Shown here: positions 48,109 through 59,255 of the stretch, piece after piece | Position numbering within the stretch: position 1 is the first letter of the stretch | Layout of the letters: every line of letters begins with the position of its first letter | Source: Apodospora peruviana | Lineage: Eukaryota > Ascomycota > Sordariomycetes > Sordariales > Lasiosphaeriaceae | Direction: 5' to 3' | NCBI GenBank assembly: GCA_033439685.1 | Contig: JAUEDM010000003.1 | Span: 278,001 to 342,000 of the forward strand | Length of the DNA: 64,000 nt | Program-made: the position numbers and the translations under genes | Notes under the pieces: generated by a model | What the model was told of the DNA's origin: nothing | What the model saw: only the letters and a program-made list of their open reading frames with translations | The model's database searches: none

Positions 48109-49247
48109 ATGCCTTCTGGGAGCTCTTCCAAGTCATCCAAGCCCAAGCCTTCCGAGGTTGCCTCGGAGACTAAGAAGCACTACATACCCCTGATCAAGAA
48201 GCATTATGCCGAGCAGTGGCGAGTCCACTCGTTCATCATCCAGCAGCCACTACTGCAGTTAAACTTCCTCGAGAGGCCTGTTGACGTCTCACCGCCGGTT
48301 TTTGGTGAGCAAAACTTGCCTTCCTCCCCATCATAGTCTCACGTTCTGACCCCTTTCCAGCTGTGTATCATGGAGATCCGGTCGACTTTGCACTGGGCTG
48401 GGCCGCCCAGGTCCAACTCCCTATCCCCTTCATCTGCGCCGCCAATGATAAGCGGGCTGGCGGGGATTGGGAGACGGGCGTGCTAGGATACGAAGAGCGT
48501 TTGTGTCGACGAAGCACTCTTGCCGCCAACCTAGTCACCCCCGGGCCGGATTCCCGATGTCATGAGCACTATCCTATCCCCAGTACCGGTGCCATAGTGT
48601 CACCTCAGGTTGGTCAGTTACGCTGTCTATACTGGCTCTCACCAGAAAGCTGTATTCTGATATTGCTGGTGTCTCTAGTCGTATTTCGTGGGCCGCATGA
48701 AAAGTACGAGAAGCTTCCGCCCGATCAATGGAAAGCACTGCCTGTCGTTTCGGTGACGCCAACTCGCTGGCCGAAGCTCACGCAGAACGGGACCAAGTAC
48801 TCGTTTGCAGACGAGCGGGAACTGGTCAGGGAGAAGATGCGAGGCGCGCTCCGCATCTGCGCCTACAACGAGTATACCCACGTCGTCATTGGCGACTTTG
48901 GCCTCGGGAACGGGTACCGTAACCCGCCGCAGGAGTTTGCCGAGCTATGGCGCGAGGTCTTCCTCTACGACCCTGACCTGCGCGGCCGGATCGCCTGTGT
49001 GGCATTTGTGTTTGAGGACCCGAAGCAGAGCACCACGCAACTGATTCAAGACGATATTGCCAAAAAGTCAAGCAAGTCATCCAAGTCCTCCTCGAGTGGC
49101 TCATCGTCAAATTCGAAATCTTCCTCGTCATCTTCATCGTATCCCACAGACCATGCCATCTTTGCCCACGTCTTCTCTGGCAACGAAATCCAAAGAGTCC
49201 TCGGGCAGCCGGATTCGAGATACGGTCTGAACAACCTACTCGCTTGA
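48109..49247 (+). CDS. PARG-like protein of the TIGR02452 family (microbial-type poly(ADP-ribose) glycohydrolase fold)
   Basis: Exons 48109-48304, 48361-48612 and 48679-49247 encode 338 residues. The macrodomain-like core reads VYHGDPVDFALGWAAQ, then ICAANDKRAGGDWETGVLGY and EERLCRRSTLAANL (residues 67-122), then the strand after intron 2 VVVFRGPHEKYEKLP. Further blocks are GALRICAYNEYTHVVIGDFG and LGNGYRNPPQEFAELWREVF. Active microbial PARGs carry GGG...QEE; here the matching places read Gly-Gly-Asp (99-101) and Tyr-Glu-Glu (109-111), so the catalytic Glu may remain while the diphosphate loop differs. A Ser-rich linker (about 278-305) separates the last helix. The N-terminal 25 residues are Ser/Lys-rich. 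Family members remove ADP-ribose chains; activity here is not assured. Intron 2 is 66 bp and stop-free. Confidence 0.85.
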
Positions 49248-52200
49248 TTGGTTATTCCCCCAACTGCGGCTGGCCCGGGTGGGAAAGGAAGAGGGGGGAG
49301 GGGGTTGGTTGCTGGGGAGTTTTGTTTGCTTTACGAGGGCCTGCGCGGATTGTGCCGCGTAGAAATCGGGGCCGGAGCCCATAGTCAGGCGTTTTCTTCC
49401 TTCTCAGACAATATTTTTCTTTATCTAACAAGTTATAGGATTCGTTACTCTTCTGTTAGGGCGGAGGCTTCGAGATATCCAGTGGGTGGTTTGAATTTCA
49501 CGTTTTGTTTGGTTGTTTGCTAGACTCGTGAGGGACAATTGCACTTTCGTCTACACCCTGTTCGGGTTCCCTACCTACACAAAGGATGACTGACAGCCGA
49601 TACGTGGTCATGACTAGTCTCTAAAATATGTCTCTTCTGGCTACCCAGTGGCTTGATCCTTTCGTGTAGCCAGGGTCCAGAGTCCAAAGGCTAGGCAAAG
49701 TATCCGGCGCAGAGCAATAAAGATGGCGATCAACCACTCAAGTTTACGCTACAACCAATTAGAAGGGAGACAAGAACCTGCCGGGAGCTGGCTTCGTGGT
49801 GGCGCGGGCCGAGGGATGGATAACTCGGCTTTGCCTTCTGCCCATCATATCGTCCCCAGGAGGGTATGTAGGTCCTCCCAAAGGCTTTCCCAGGTGAGTA
49901 ACAGCTCTAGCGTTGTCTTCATCGCAACAGGGAGACCCTTGTCTGATTCAGTCATGCTGCAGTTGTTCACGGCATCATCTCTATTCGGCTACTGGCTGCT
50001 CCATTGTCTCAGAGCTACAGCAGAGGTTTCCTGTTTTGTCTGCATGAGGCTGAGCAAGGGTGTCAGAGGGCGCCAAGTTTATTAGGTGCATATCTCCGAT
50101 TGTACGGGAATACATATGTACAGTACGTGGGGTGGTGGACTTGGGGGGAAGCTGGCTTGTTATCCAGCCCACGGCCGGCTGGCAGATTCCCGGGATACTG
50201 GTGTGTGTGGATGCTTGGTCTCCTTGTCAGCTCGGATCAAATACAAAGTCTAAGATAATGATTAGGTTATGCTTGCCAACACGCTCATACACACACACAC
50301 ACACCAGTTGGAGGATCATACCTGGTCAGGCAAACTCGTCGTATTTTCTGGCTGTCACCATCCGGCCGTTGTAGAGTCATGTTTCATGAGAGATATAGGG
50401 TGGGAAGTAAAAGACAAGCAGAACAGGACGATTTGAGACACATCCAAACTTTCACGGACACTCACTCCATCTTCCCTGCATGCTCTGTTTTCGCTTCGAA
50501 CTGCTTGCATGAGAATGCTGAGCTTTCTCAGAAGCAACATACTGATATTTTTCACGTTTTCGAATCTCATGGCAATAAACTGTCCGTGTGATCTCGCATC
50601 AGATCTTAGTAAGGATCCTAATACACCAACGAGCAAGTGTGCTGGCGGGCGAGTACTCCGAACCCATCATCATACTATCATACATGTCAACGACATTAAT
50701 GACGTGGTTAGAGAGCATCGTCGATGGCTAGTAGTAGGAGCCAAGACGACACGGGCAGAGGGGCGGTGGCCAAACGACTAACTGATCCGTAGAGTTTAAG
50801 AACATGAAGCCATCCGAAGTATGGGCCGTCCCACCCGGAAAACATGCATAGAGCAAGCGCCATGGACAAAAGACGACCCGCATCTTCTCCAGATACCCAT
50901 CTATGAATCCATCATCTATCCGTTGCCTCCCCGTCAGTCAAATCTTGGTTCGACCTTCTTCTTCCACCCAACTTCAACTTCTTCTCTGTCCGACGTAGCA
51001 CACCCAAGCCAAGCCAAGCCAAGCGGTGACGGGGGGTTTACGATCTGTGAGACTCGATCTAAGACCCGCACCTGTGCCTGTATCGCCAACCTCATGTGCG
51101 GTGCTACCTACCTTGTGTGTCTGTCTGTGACACTGTGTTAGGCCACCGGTCGCCGCCCGTTTGGTCCGCCATCATGTTTGATTTCAAGCTCCGTTCCATG
51201 TCCGTTTGCCCGTGTCCGACCCGAAATGGCAGGCGAACGAAGCTGGTATATCCCATATTGATGTAGTATCCATGCAAGTACCTACCCCATCAAGCGGTCA
51301 GCTGGCCTTGGGAAGGTCTTGGGAAACATGAATTGGGTCATGGGGAAGCTCATGGTAAGCGGTGGATAAACCGAGACACGTAGTCGGTATACACACAGTA
51401 GATCAAGAACTGTCTCTCCGGTTCCTGTTGTCACAGGGACGGATGCAACTGACTGGCGGAAAAAGAAACGAGAGAAGAGAGAAGAGATACTGAAGAGATG
51501 TGAGACAGAGAGACCATCCGCGCGGTTCCGTATCCAATCACTTCAATTACCCTCTTTCTCTGTGCTTATCTTTTCCAGTTCTCATCGCGCGTACGGAGTA
51601 CACAGTATATCCCATAGGTATTCCGTCAACAACCAGTACAAAGCGCGCAGTGAGAGACAGCCAGACTGACAAAAAAAAACGAAGACAAAAAAGAGAGAAC
51701 TAGAAATAGGTTGTAGTCCGCGACAAAAGGTCCGCGCGCCTAGAGTCATGACGGCCCAAAAAGGAGTCGGCAAAGAAAAGGAGCTTCGGGCAAACTTCAA
51801 TGGCATGATAAGAACCGCGCGGGTGAGCGGACTATCACAATAAAAATGGCCCCCCCTACCCCAAAGTCCCAAACAAGCAAGGAAGTTGGAGTGGAAAAAA
51901 AGAAAAGAGCATGAGATCTAGATGGACCGAAATGTCTCGGATGTGAGCTCAGATGAGGTATCGTGTACGGAATAGACAGGTTTGCCAACATCGCTGTAAA
52001 TGATACTATAAATATAGGTAGGATATCAGCCACTCGACGCCAAATGACAACTACGAACTAGGCAAGGTAGCCAAGTCTAGACTCGCCGCCTCTGGAAAAC
52101 GACTGAGCCTATAGGAGACTTCAAACGAAACCGGCGAGACGGCAACCGGTCTGTCTATCTGTCCGTTATGCAAAGAAAAAAGGAAAGACAAGAAAAAAAA

Positions 52201-53847
52201 AACGCAAGAGAGACAGTCGACAGAGAGCAACAGCTGCATGCATCATCGGCCAACCTGCATACCTTAACCTACTGCCAGATTTGTCGCAAATTTCGGCAGG
52301 CAAGTTATTAGGTTAGGCCAAAGTCATGAGAGTCACTTATTGAAAAGAGGAAAAAGAAACGCCACAAACCCACAAAACGCCGCCCCTCAACGGGTTACCA
52401 TTCCTCTTCCCGCTACGTACTTGAGGTAAGACACGCAGAACCCACAGACTGACAGGGACAGACAGACACATACTTCTTACCATACACAAACACGGCACTT
52501 GATATGCCACTCAATCTCGAGGGACACAAGACATTTGATATCAACAAGTGCCTGTTCCCTGACGGCATCCAACAACAAAACGCCCATGGTGGCAAAAGCA
52601 AATTCCCTTTGACCGGCTCGACCAATCAATATCAGACGTACCTTACCAAAGTATGAAACCGAGAAAGAGAGAGAAGGGGCGTCGGCGTTCGCTTCACTAT
52701 TGAGTTAGTGTAGAGTTGCCTTTTCGGCGCCAGTCACACCAACCGGTCTTGGCCTGAACTACTTATTCCCGCTCAGTTTGAATTGATCCCGTCTAATCCG
52801 TACTCGCCGCCACCGTAGAACGCCGTGTAGTCCTGATCTGCATCGTGGACTTTGCTCTCTCGGACTCTATCGTGATTCCGCGCCGGCTCTCGTCGTTGTC
52901 GTGAACCAGCCAGCCTCACAGGACCTTCAGACACTTTACCACTCCCCCCTTTTCCTTTCTTTCCGAAGACCCGCCCCCTCGTCTTCCACGAACATCACCG
53001 TTCTGCTGACTACTGTAAGACGGTTTGGAAGCCAAACGAAGGTAATTACTATGTCCGGCATCAGAGCATCTTTCCAGCTGGGCCAGTTCATGTTATTTTT
53101 TTTGTCAGGGGTCAAACATACTTAACTAGATAGTCTATTATCGTGTCCTATATCTAGAGGAGGATATCTCAAGATAGGAGTCCAAGCCACCACAACCGTG
53201 AAGCGATGGGATACCTACCTACAGGCTAGCACAGCTGCACCGTGTTCTACAACCTACCACGAGGAACAGCGCAGTCAGTCGATAAGGTGGGTGTAGGCCA
53301 CAAGATGCGTATTCCAAGTAAACATCGTCTCTTGATCTGATGCCCTAGCCTGCTCCCCTGGGGCAATCAAATTATAGGCTCATACCATACACCATACCAT
53401 CTGCTATGTTCGAGTTGATCGGACTCTCCGACACGCCATCCACATGTCTGTGATTTATTTGCCTCATCCCACGTCTTCAAGTCGACATGAAAAGTACCCA
53501 TTCAACAATGACGAGAGCAATGGAAGGACCTAGACGACAGCCAAGAAAGCATGCACACAAAGCAAGGAAATAAATATACCCACACATGATAACATTGATG
53601 GTGATAATGATTACAGTGTATATAACTGGCAGAAATTATCTCTTAGCAAGGCAGGCTATCGGCAGATATATCAACATCAACCATCAAGTACAAGAACAGG
53701 CGCGTACGCACGCAAGCAAAGCCAAACTTAAACCCTAAAACTCCGGCAAACAGCAAGCAAGTGAACATTTGGCACTGGGGCCCTTCCCATGCCATAATAC
53801 CCCATTGGCAGGTCTGTCTGGCTCAGGCCTCACAGAGGCTCGAGCAA
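49248..53847. other. 4.6-kb convergent region without a supportable gene
   Basis: It lies between the PARG-like gene (+) and the NPF/proline-rich gene (-), both ending into it. It holds a TACGGAGTAC copy at 51592, an AC run at 50289-50304, A-rich purine stretches (about 51455-51500 and 51668-51700), and C/T-rich DNA at 52940-52985. ORFs up to 120 codons have no recognisable content. Part of it may be transcribed as non-coding RNA. Confidence 0.5.
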
Positions 53848-56082
53848 TCATCCTCCCTTTTCATACCGTCCGCGTAAAGCATCCACCTCCCGCTGTAACG
53901 CAGTAAGGTCAGCCAGGATATCGTTCGCCGCCGTGGCCGCTTCCAGAGCGGCAGTCGGCGCTGGGTCATCCGCTAGACCACCGGGCTCTTCAGCCAGCGT
54001 TTGTTCCAGAATCCGCACGCTATCCACGCTGGTTCTTTTCGGTACCACCACTGTCGAGGCCGCTGCCGTACCACCACCTCCTCCACTACTACCATCCATG
54101 CTCCCCTTGCTGCCACCTCGCTGTCTACTAGGCGGCGGCGGCGGCGGCGGACCCATTGACGACGAGTGCGTGGTGGCCAAAGGCATGCGTCGCGAAGTAG
54201 CGTCAAGAGACGACACACTAGGCGGTCTTTTGGAGCGAACAGACGCGTTTCGCGCAGGGGGCGGAGGTGGTGGGGACAGTTTTGAGTGATGGTGGTGGTG
54301 GGGGGCCCCGGTCGATAGATGATCTCGTTCCACGACTGTTGAACTGGAGCCTGCTGCTGCCGGTGTAGTAACGGAACTGATCCTGCCTGTCTCGCTTGAG
54401 GCCACACCATATAGAGGCGCTTGCTGATTCCCGGGTAGCGGAGAAAACTCGACGGCATCGGAGGGACTTCGTTCGCTGCCGGTAGTAGCGATGCTGGAAA
54501 AGCTGACGTTGGAGGGCGAAGTGATGGAGCTGGAGGACGGACGGGCCGGCATATGGGTCGACCGTCTCGGTGGAGGTGGTGTCGGGGCGTGCACACTGAC
54601 ACGGAGACTCGAGGAACGTGATCGGATCGAGTCAAGGGATGGGCGTCTCACTGACGGCTCAGTGTCCTCCGCCTGAAGTGGTGTCGCCGATGTTAGGGTC
54701 GTCACAGACTGCCTGCTATCCGACCGCCCATGTGGTTGCCGCCGCGGCGGAGGGGCCGGCTTTTTAGAGGGCTTGGGTGTTGTGACCCCAGCACTTGGCG
54801 TCGCATGAGAGAGATTTGGCGCAGTTGGTGGCCTCGGGAGAGGCACAACCATTGTTTCTGGTTCCCCATCTAGCTCAGGAACCTTCCCAGCAGCTTCCCG
54901 ATCAAAGATACTTTCGACGCCTCCATCCGGAGGAGATCCCAGCGGAGCAGGCGGTAGCGGCTTATTGACGTCGGAAGGCGTCGTCGGGGATTGCGGCTGT
55001 AGAGATGCCGCCGGGAAGGATGGGGAAGCTGCTAGGTCTGTTCGGCCAGATGACGACGACGGTCTTGCGGCATCTTGCGTGGCAATGACCTCTTTACCCT
55101 TCAGCTCGACCTTGATCAGCTTCCCGTGCCGTGAACTAGGAGGTGGCGGCTTCCTCCTCGCCGTTGGTGGAGGCGGCATGTTCGACCGCGCACTGCCCGC
55201 AGTACCATGCTGATCTCCCTCCGGTTCCGCCTCGGAAATCTCGTGAGATGTTCGTGGCGTGTCTTGGGTCTGAAAGGCGGCATCGAAAATGGATTGGCGA
55301 GAAACTGACGAGGCATCAGTTATGCTTGCGCCATCACCCCCCGGCGTCACCGGGTGTGAACCCGACTGGGCGGGTGACGGGTCGGAGCTCGCGGCTGCTG
55401 CTTGCAATGGTCCTGGGCCACCGGCCTGGCCGGTCAGGAGCAACCGTCTAAACGCGTCAACATCCAGGGTGCCCCTTAGCCCTGACGCTCCTGGCGCTCC
55501 ACTGGGAACCTCGCGCGTCTCTTTCGATGCAAGCTCCAGATCTTCCAGTGTCTTCTGAAATGGATTTGGCGGCGGTCTATGTAGACTCGCAGGTGCCTGT
55601 TCCGTCCGGGTTTCCTCTCTGTTCGTCAAACTTCTCACCGGGATATTTCCGAAAGGGTCCCGCACCTCGCCATCGTCGTCACTGCTGCTTGTACTCTCGT
55701 CGTCATCGTCCTCAACATTGTCGTCGCGCTCGGCCGGAGGAAAGCGGTCGGGGGCTCCGGCTGATTCCGGCGATGATGGTGGGGGTGACTGCACGCGGAC
55801 CCTCTTCACGATCTTTGCTTTCTGGAAGCTCGTTGCTGGCGCAGGCTGGGCCGGCCGTGCGAGGGCCTGCAGCTGGCTTCGAAATTGGTCGCCGGATGGT
55901 AGCGCCGGCACCGTACCTGAGCCTGAGCTTGCGCTTGAGGCCGCGACCGAAGCCGCGGCTGGAGAGTAAGCGCCAGGAACAGATACAGGCGAAGTAAAGG
56001 AGGGCTGAGGGGTTGACGACGCGCTGAGAGGTTTGCGGCGAAACGGGTTATTCGAGTTGAAGGACGACGATGGCTGGGCCAT
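53848..56082 (-). CDS. Unrecognised 744-residue NPF- and proline-rich protein
   Basis: A single exon with ATG at 56082. I do not recognise the family. The chain is almost wholly low-complexity. The N-terminus has SSFNSNNPFRRKPLS (NPF at 12-14). An acidic Ser stretch (EDDDDESTSSSDDDGEV, near 120-137) precedes RDPFGNIPVRS, then PPNPFQKTLEDLELASKE (second NPF). Several SH3-type proline motifs follow (PPPPTARRKPPPPSSR, KPAPPPRRQPHGR, PTPPPPRRSTHMPARP, MGPPPPPPPSRQRGG), a five-His run, and a C-terminal helix LADLTALQREVDALRGRYEK that could form a coiled coil. NPF motifs bind EH domains and PxxP motifs bind SH3 domains in endocytic and actin-patch proteins. A scaffold or adaptor in that pathway is an inference only. 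Length, uniform codon pattern and absence of stops over 2.2 kb support a real gene. Confidence 0.8.
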   Translation of the reverse strand: MAQPSSSFNSNNPFRRKPLSASSTPQPSFTSPVSVPGAYSPAAASVAASSASSGSGTVPALPSGDQFRSQLQALARPAQPAPATSFQKAKIVKRVRVQSPPPSSPESAGAPDRFPPAERDDNVEDDDDESTSSSDDDGEVRDPFGNIPVRSLTNREETRTEQAPASLHRPPPNPFQKTLEDLELASKETREVPSGAPGASGLRGTLDVDAFRRLLLTGQAGGPGPLQAAAASSDPSPAQSGSHPVTPGGDGASITDASSVSRQSIFDAAFQTQDTPRTSHEISEAEPEGDQHGTAGSARSNMPPPPTARRKPPPPSSRHGKLIKVELKGKEVIATQDAARPSSSSGRTDLAASPSFPAASLQPQSPTTPSDVNKPLPPAPLGSPPDGGVESIFDREAAGKVPELDGEPETMVVPLPRPPTAPNLSHATPSAGVTTPKPSKKPAPPPRRQPHGRSDSRQSVTTLTSATPLQAEDTEPSVRRPSLDSIRSRSSSLRVSVHAPTPPPPRRSTHMPARPSSSSITSPSNVSFSSIATTGSERSPSDAVEFSPLPGNQQAPLYGVASSETGRISSVTTPAAAGSSSTVVERDHLSTGAPHHHHHSKLSPPPPPPARNASVRSKRPPSVSSLDATSRRMPLATTHSSSMGPPPPPPPSRQRGGSKGSMDGSSGGGGGTAAASTVVVPKRTSVDSVRILEQTLAEEPGGLADDPAPTAALEAATAANDILADLTALQREVDALRGRYEKGG

Positions 56083-57975
56083 TGCGATTCGCGAGCGGAG
56101 GTGCTTCTCCAGGCAAGGAGGGTTCGAGTAGTGGATCGAATTTGCGATCGGAGTCGCAACAGTACTGCAATTCTATCAAATCATGGAACGATTATGTGCT
56201 ATTATTGTAGCAACGGAAAGCGGCTCATCCATCATTGTCGATGGGCGCCTTTGTCCCGGGTGCACATTCGACCGGGGTTGGATACCAGTCGAAGACAGTG
56301 GCCCTTGTTCGCAAATGACAAAGTTGCCGACTGCCGGGAAGCTTTCGTCGTGGGAACCGGAGAAACTTGAAGCTTTGGACATTCAGGTTTGGGTGCTGTA
56401 ATTCGCAATCCGGAGGAACCGTACCTGGCTGCCTGTCTGGTACCTTATTCAGGAGCTCGCTGACGAAGGCGGATGGCGGGGAGTCGAGTGTCGTCGAATT
56501 GCGGAAGGCTCGGTGGGGGCCGGCAGAATTGACGTGGTCGTGCAGTGCCCCTCCAACTTGAACTCCACCCTCCGACAACCTTGAGCCCCAAGGGAACTGA
56601 AGGGACCTGACGTGCTGACGGGAACAGCTCCTCACTCAAGCAGCACGATGGAACCACTGCACAACAGCCGCAAGGCTCAAGTCTCGAGCCACGCGGCTTG
56701 CTTGCTCCACCTCTCTCCACCACCTTTCTCGATTACCTTATCAGTGTGATCTCGGCCCTTATCAACACCGCACCAGCCAACTAGCACGACCATTCTTGTA
56801 CCTGTAAGTAAGCTGATGTCCGTTAAGTGACTACAGGATAGCGAGGCATCGTTCGCTCCTCCTAAATGTGTTCTACGATTATTCTTACAACTCAACATGA
56901 AAACCACCATTCTTGATCATGCTAAAGAAAAATAGGCATATGTAGGGTGACATTAGTTCCTTTATATGAGGACCGGATGAAAGATGCGTTACTTTGGTCA
57001 TCTGATCCTACTAGTGATCCGTGAACTTCATCCAATGCAAGACGGAAGATCCAGAGGAACTTCACTATAATGAGTTCAGACGACAAGAAACCCACGTGAC
57101 ATGCTTATATGCATGCCTTTGGTCTGTGTCTGTGTGAAGGGGAAGGGGGAGGGGGAGACAAACCGCGAAAAAAGAATTCAGATTGTTTCCCAAACAGGAA
57201 CGGGGTCGTGTAAACAAGCCGACGCGCAACCATCGCAGGGGGGCACGACTTAGCCAAGCATACTCCGTAATTTTCATCCAGATCTACCGTTCCACAATGA
57301 CAAGAGATGCACACACACAAATAAACAATAACAAAACAAAGCAGATCAAACAATACCCGGAGCTTCATAAGAACAGCAGCGCAAAAAGGCATTCAGTGGT
57401 ATATAATTACAAGTAACCCAAACCGAGAAATAATCAGCCGCCTGTCACGACACGGCCGTCATGTGAATTTGTGTACCTTGCGTTGCGTGCGTGCCCGCAA
57501 AAACGCCAACCTCCCAACGCCTCCCAATCCCCCAAGTCCACCTTTGTGAAAAGGAAATTTCCAAAAGGCCTCATTGGGTCATTATATGCAATAATGCAGA
57601 AGGGGGGGCTATTATTTCGCGTTGTCGTGTGTTGTGGTTTTGTTGGCACGGCCCGGTCGATTTTCCCATCACCCTCTCTCCTCTCCCAATTCCAGACCAG
57701 TGATGTGAATTCCCGCGCCCACTTTTCATCACAAAACCCAAAACCCCCAGCATCCCACAAAGATATCCTAAAGCGCGCAAGAGACGTACTACTATAAACC
57801 AACAGTAGGCAAAGAGCAGATCCAACGCTTGAGTCGTAAAAAAGCGTGCGCGCCCCGCGGCCAATGTTGTGTGAAAACCCCGCCGCCAATGTTCCCAGAC
57901 CAACCCAGAACGCCGATTTGACTTCAAAAAGCAGAGGAAAAGGAAGAGACATTATAACAGAGCAAGACAGACGCA
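56083..57975. other. Promoter of the 744-residue gene and 3' region of H1
   Basis: 1.9 kb between a minus-strand start and the stop of the next minus-strand gene. It has a GA-rich tract at about 57137-57158, CCGTA words near 57262 and AT-rich DNA at 57295-57350. ORFs up to 181 codons (57434-57979, minus strand, reaching the H1 stop) have no recognisable features. Confidence 0.5.
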
Positions 57976-59048
57976 TCATGCCGCAGCGGCCTCGGACTTC
58001 TTGGGTGTCTTCGCCTTTGGTGTGGCCTTTTTGGGTGCCGCCTTCTTGGCAGCTGCCGGCTTCGCAGGAGTCTTCGTGACGCGACCAGTCTTGGTCTTGC
58101 TCAGGGCGGCGGGCTTTTCAGCAGCGGGCGCCTTCTCCTTCTTGGCTGCCGGGGCCTTCTTCTCTTTCTTGGGAGCAGCAGCCTTCTTCTCCTTGGGTTC
58201 CTTCTTAGGGGCGGCCTCCTTCTTGGGAGCGACCTTCTTAGGAGCGGCGGCCTTCTTCTCCTTGGGTTCCTTCTTCTCCTTAGGCTCCTTCTTGGGGGCA
58301 GCAGGCTTCTTGGGGGCAGCAGGTTTAGCGGCCTTCTTGGCCAGCTTGGTACCACCGGAGGGGCCTATCGTGGGTTAGAGCATGACCAGTGCACAATGGT
58401 GACGTGGTGGTTGAATGTGTTCACTTACCCTTTGGTTGCTCGAAGAGACCCTTCTCGACACCGGACTTCAGGGCCTTGTTGAATAGAGAGTCGAACATGT
58501 TGTCGCTGACATTGATTGTGTTGTTGGCCTTGACATACTTCTTCAGGGATTGACGGCTGGAATGATGTTAGCGGTTGAGATGGGTGTGGGATCAGACCAG
58601 AGGGCCTGGCCATGACGTGTTTGTGCGCGACCGTGAAAACATCGGCGATGAGAAATGTGGTTGAGACGAAAGCGAAAGATTATTTACCTTGATCCATTGC
58701 GATCCTTGAGCTGAATTGGTAGACACAGTCAGCGATTGATCTTGGGTGTAAATAAAAATGAAAACCCGGGTGCGGCTTGCAAGACACGGTGACAGCATCA
58801 TGAGTTTTGCCTCACTCAGCGTTACCGACCGGGCGCCGACACCCAATGCGCCGGAGAAAAAGGACTGGGATTAAATACCGCAACAATAGCATCCGTGATC
58901 ATGTCCTAATTGCCTGTTAGTCACTGAAAGATACTCGATAAGACCGGAGGCATTGTATGCTTACCTGGTATGAGCCGTGAGTCGGGGCGGACTTGGTCTT
59001 TGGGGCGGCGGCACCCTCGGCCTTTGCGTCAGTCTTCTTGGGAGGCAT
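57976..59048 (-). CDS. hH1: Linker histone H1
   Basis: Five exons: 59048-58965, 58905-58879, 58710-58688, 58556-58429 and 58364-57976, giving 216 residues. The globular winged-helix domain covers about residues 22-100: APTHGSYQDMITDAIVALKD, RNGSSRQSLKKYVKANNTI, DNMFDSLFNKALKSGVEKGL, then FEQPKGPSGG. The C-terminal tail (105-216) is Lys/Ala/Pro-rich with repeated KKEPKEKKAAAPKK-like units, as expected for DNA compaction. Exons 2 and 3 are only 27 and 23 bp, yet all four introns have GT..AG ends and the frame holds. The protein binds nucleosome linker DNA. A TATA-type element lies about 200 bp upstream on the same strand. Confidence 0.93.
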
Positions 59049-59247
59049 GGTGTGTGTTGTGAGGTGAGTTCGGCTGAAAGTACGTGGACGGTTTTCTTTT
59101 GATTGAGCGGTGAAGAAAAAAGGGCTACTTGTATTGAATAGACCTGGGATCGAAATAATATCGGGAGCTTGGTGAATTGAGAGACGACAGGAAGTAAAAG
59201 ACAAGAGGGTGGGCGGGCAGTCGCGCTCGTGGAGGGATGCCCGGGTG

Positions 59248-59255
59248 TTTATATA
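59248..59255 (-). promoter_or_regulatory. TATATAAA box upstream of H1
   Basis: On the minus strand TATATAAA lies about 200 bp before the H1 ATG, a plausible core promoter position given a leader of roughly 150 bases. Confidence 0.5.

Noticed and set aside
58001..58378. 125-codon plus-strand ORF rich in Ala, Gly and Phe
   Set aside because: It is the exact antisense of the Lys/Ala/Pro-rich histone H1 tail.
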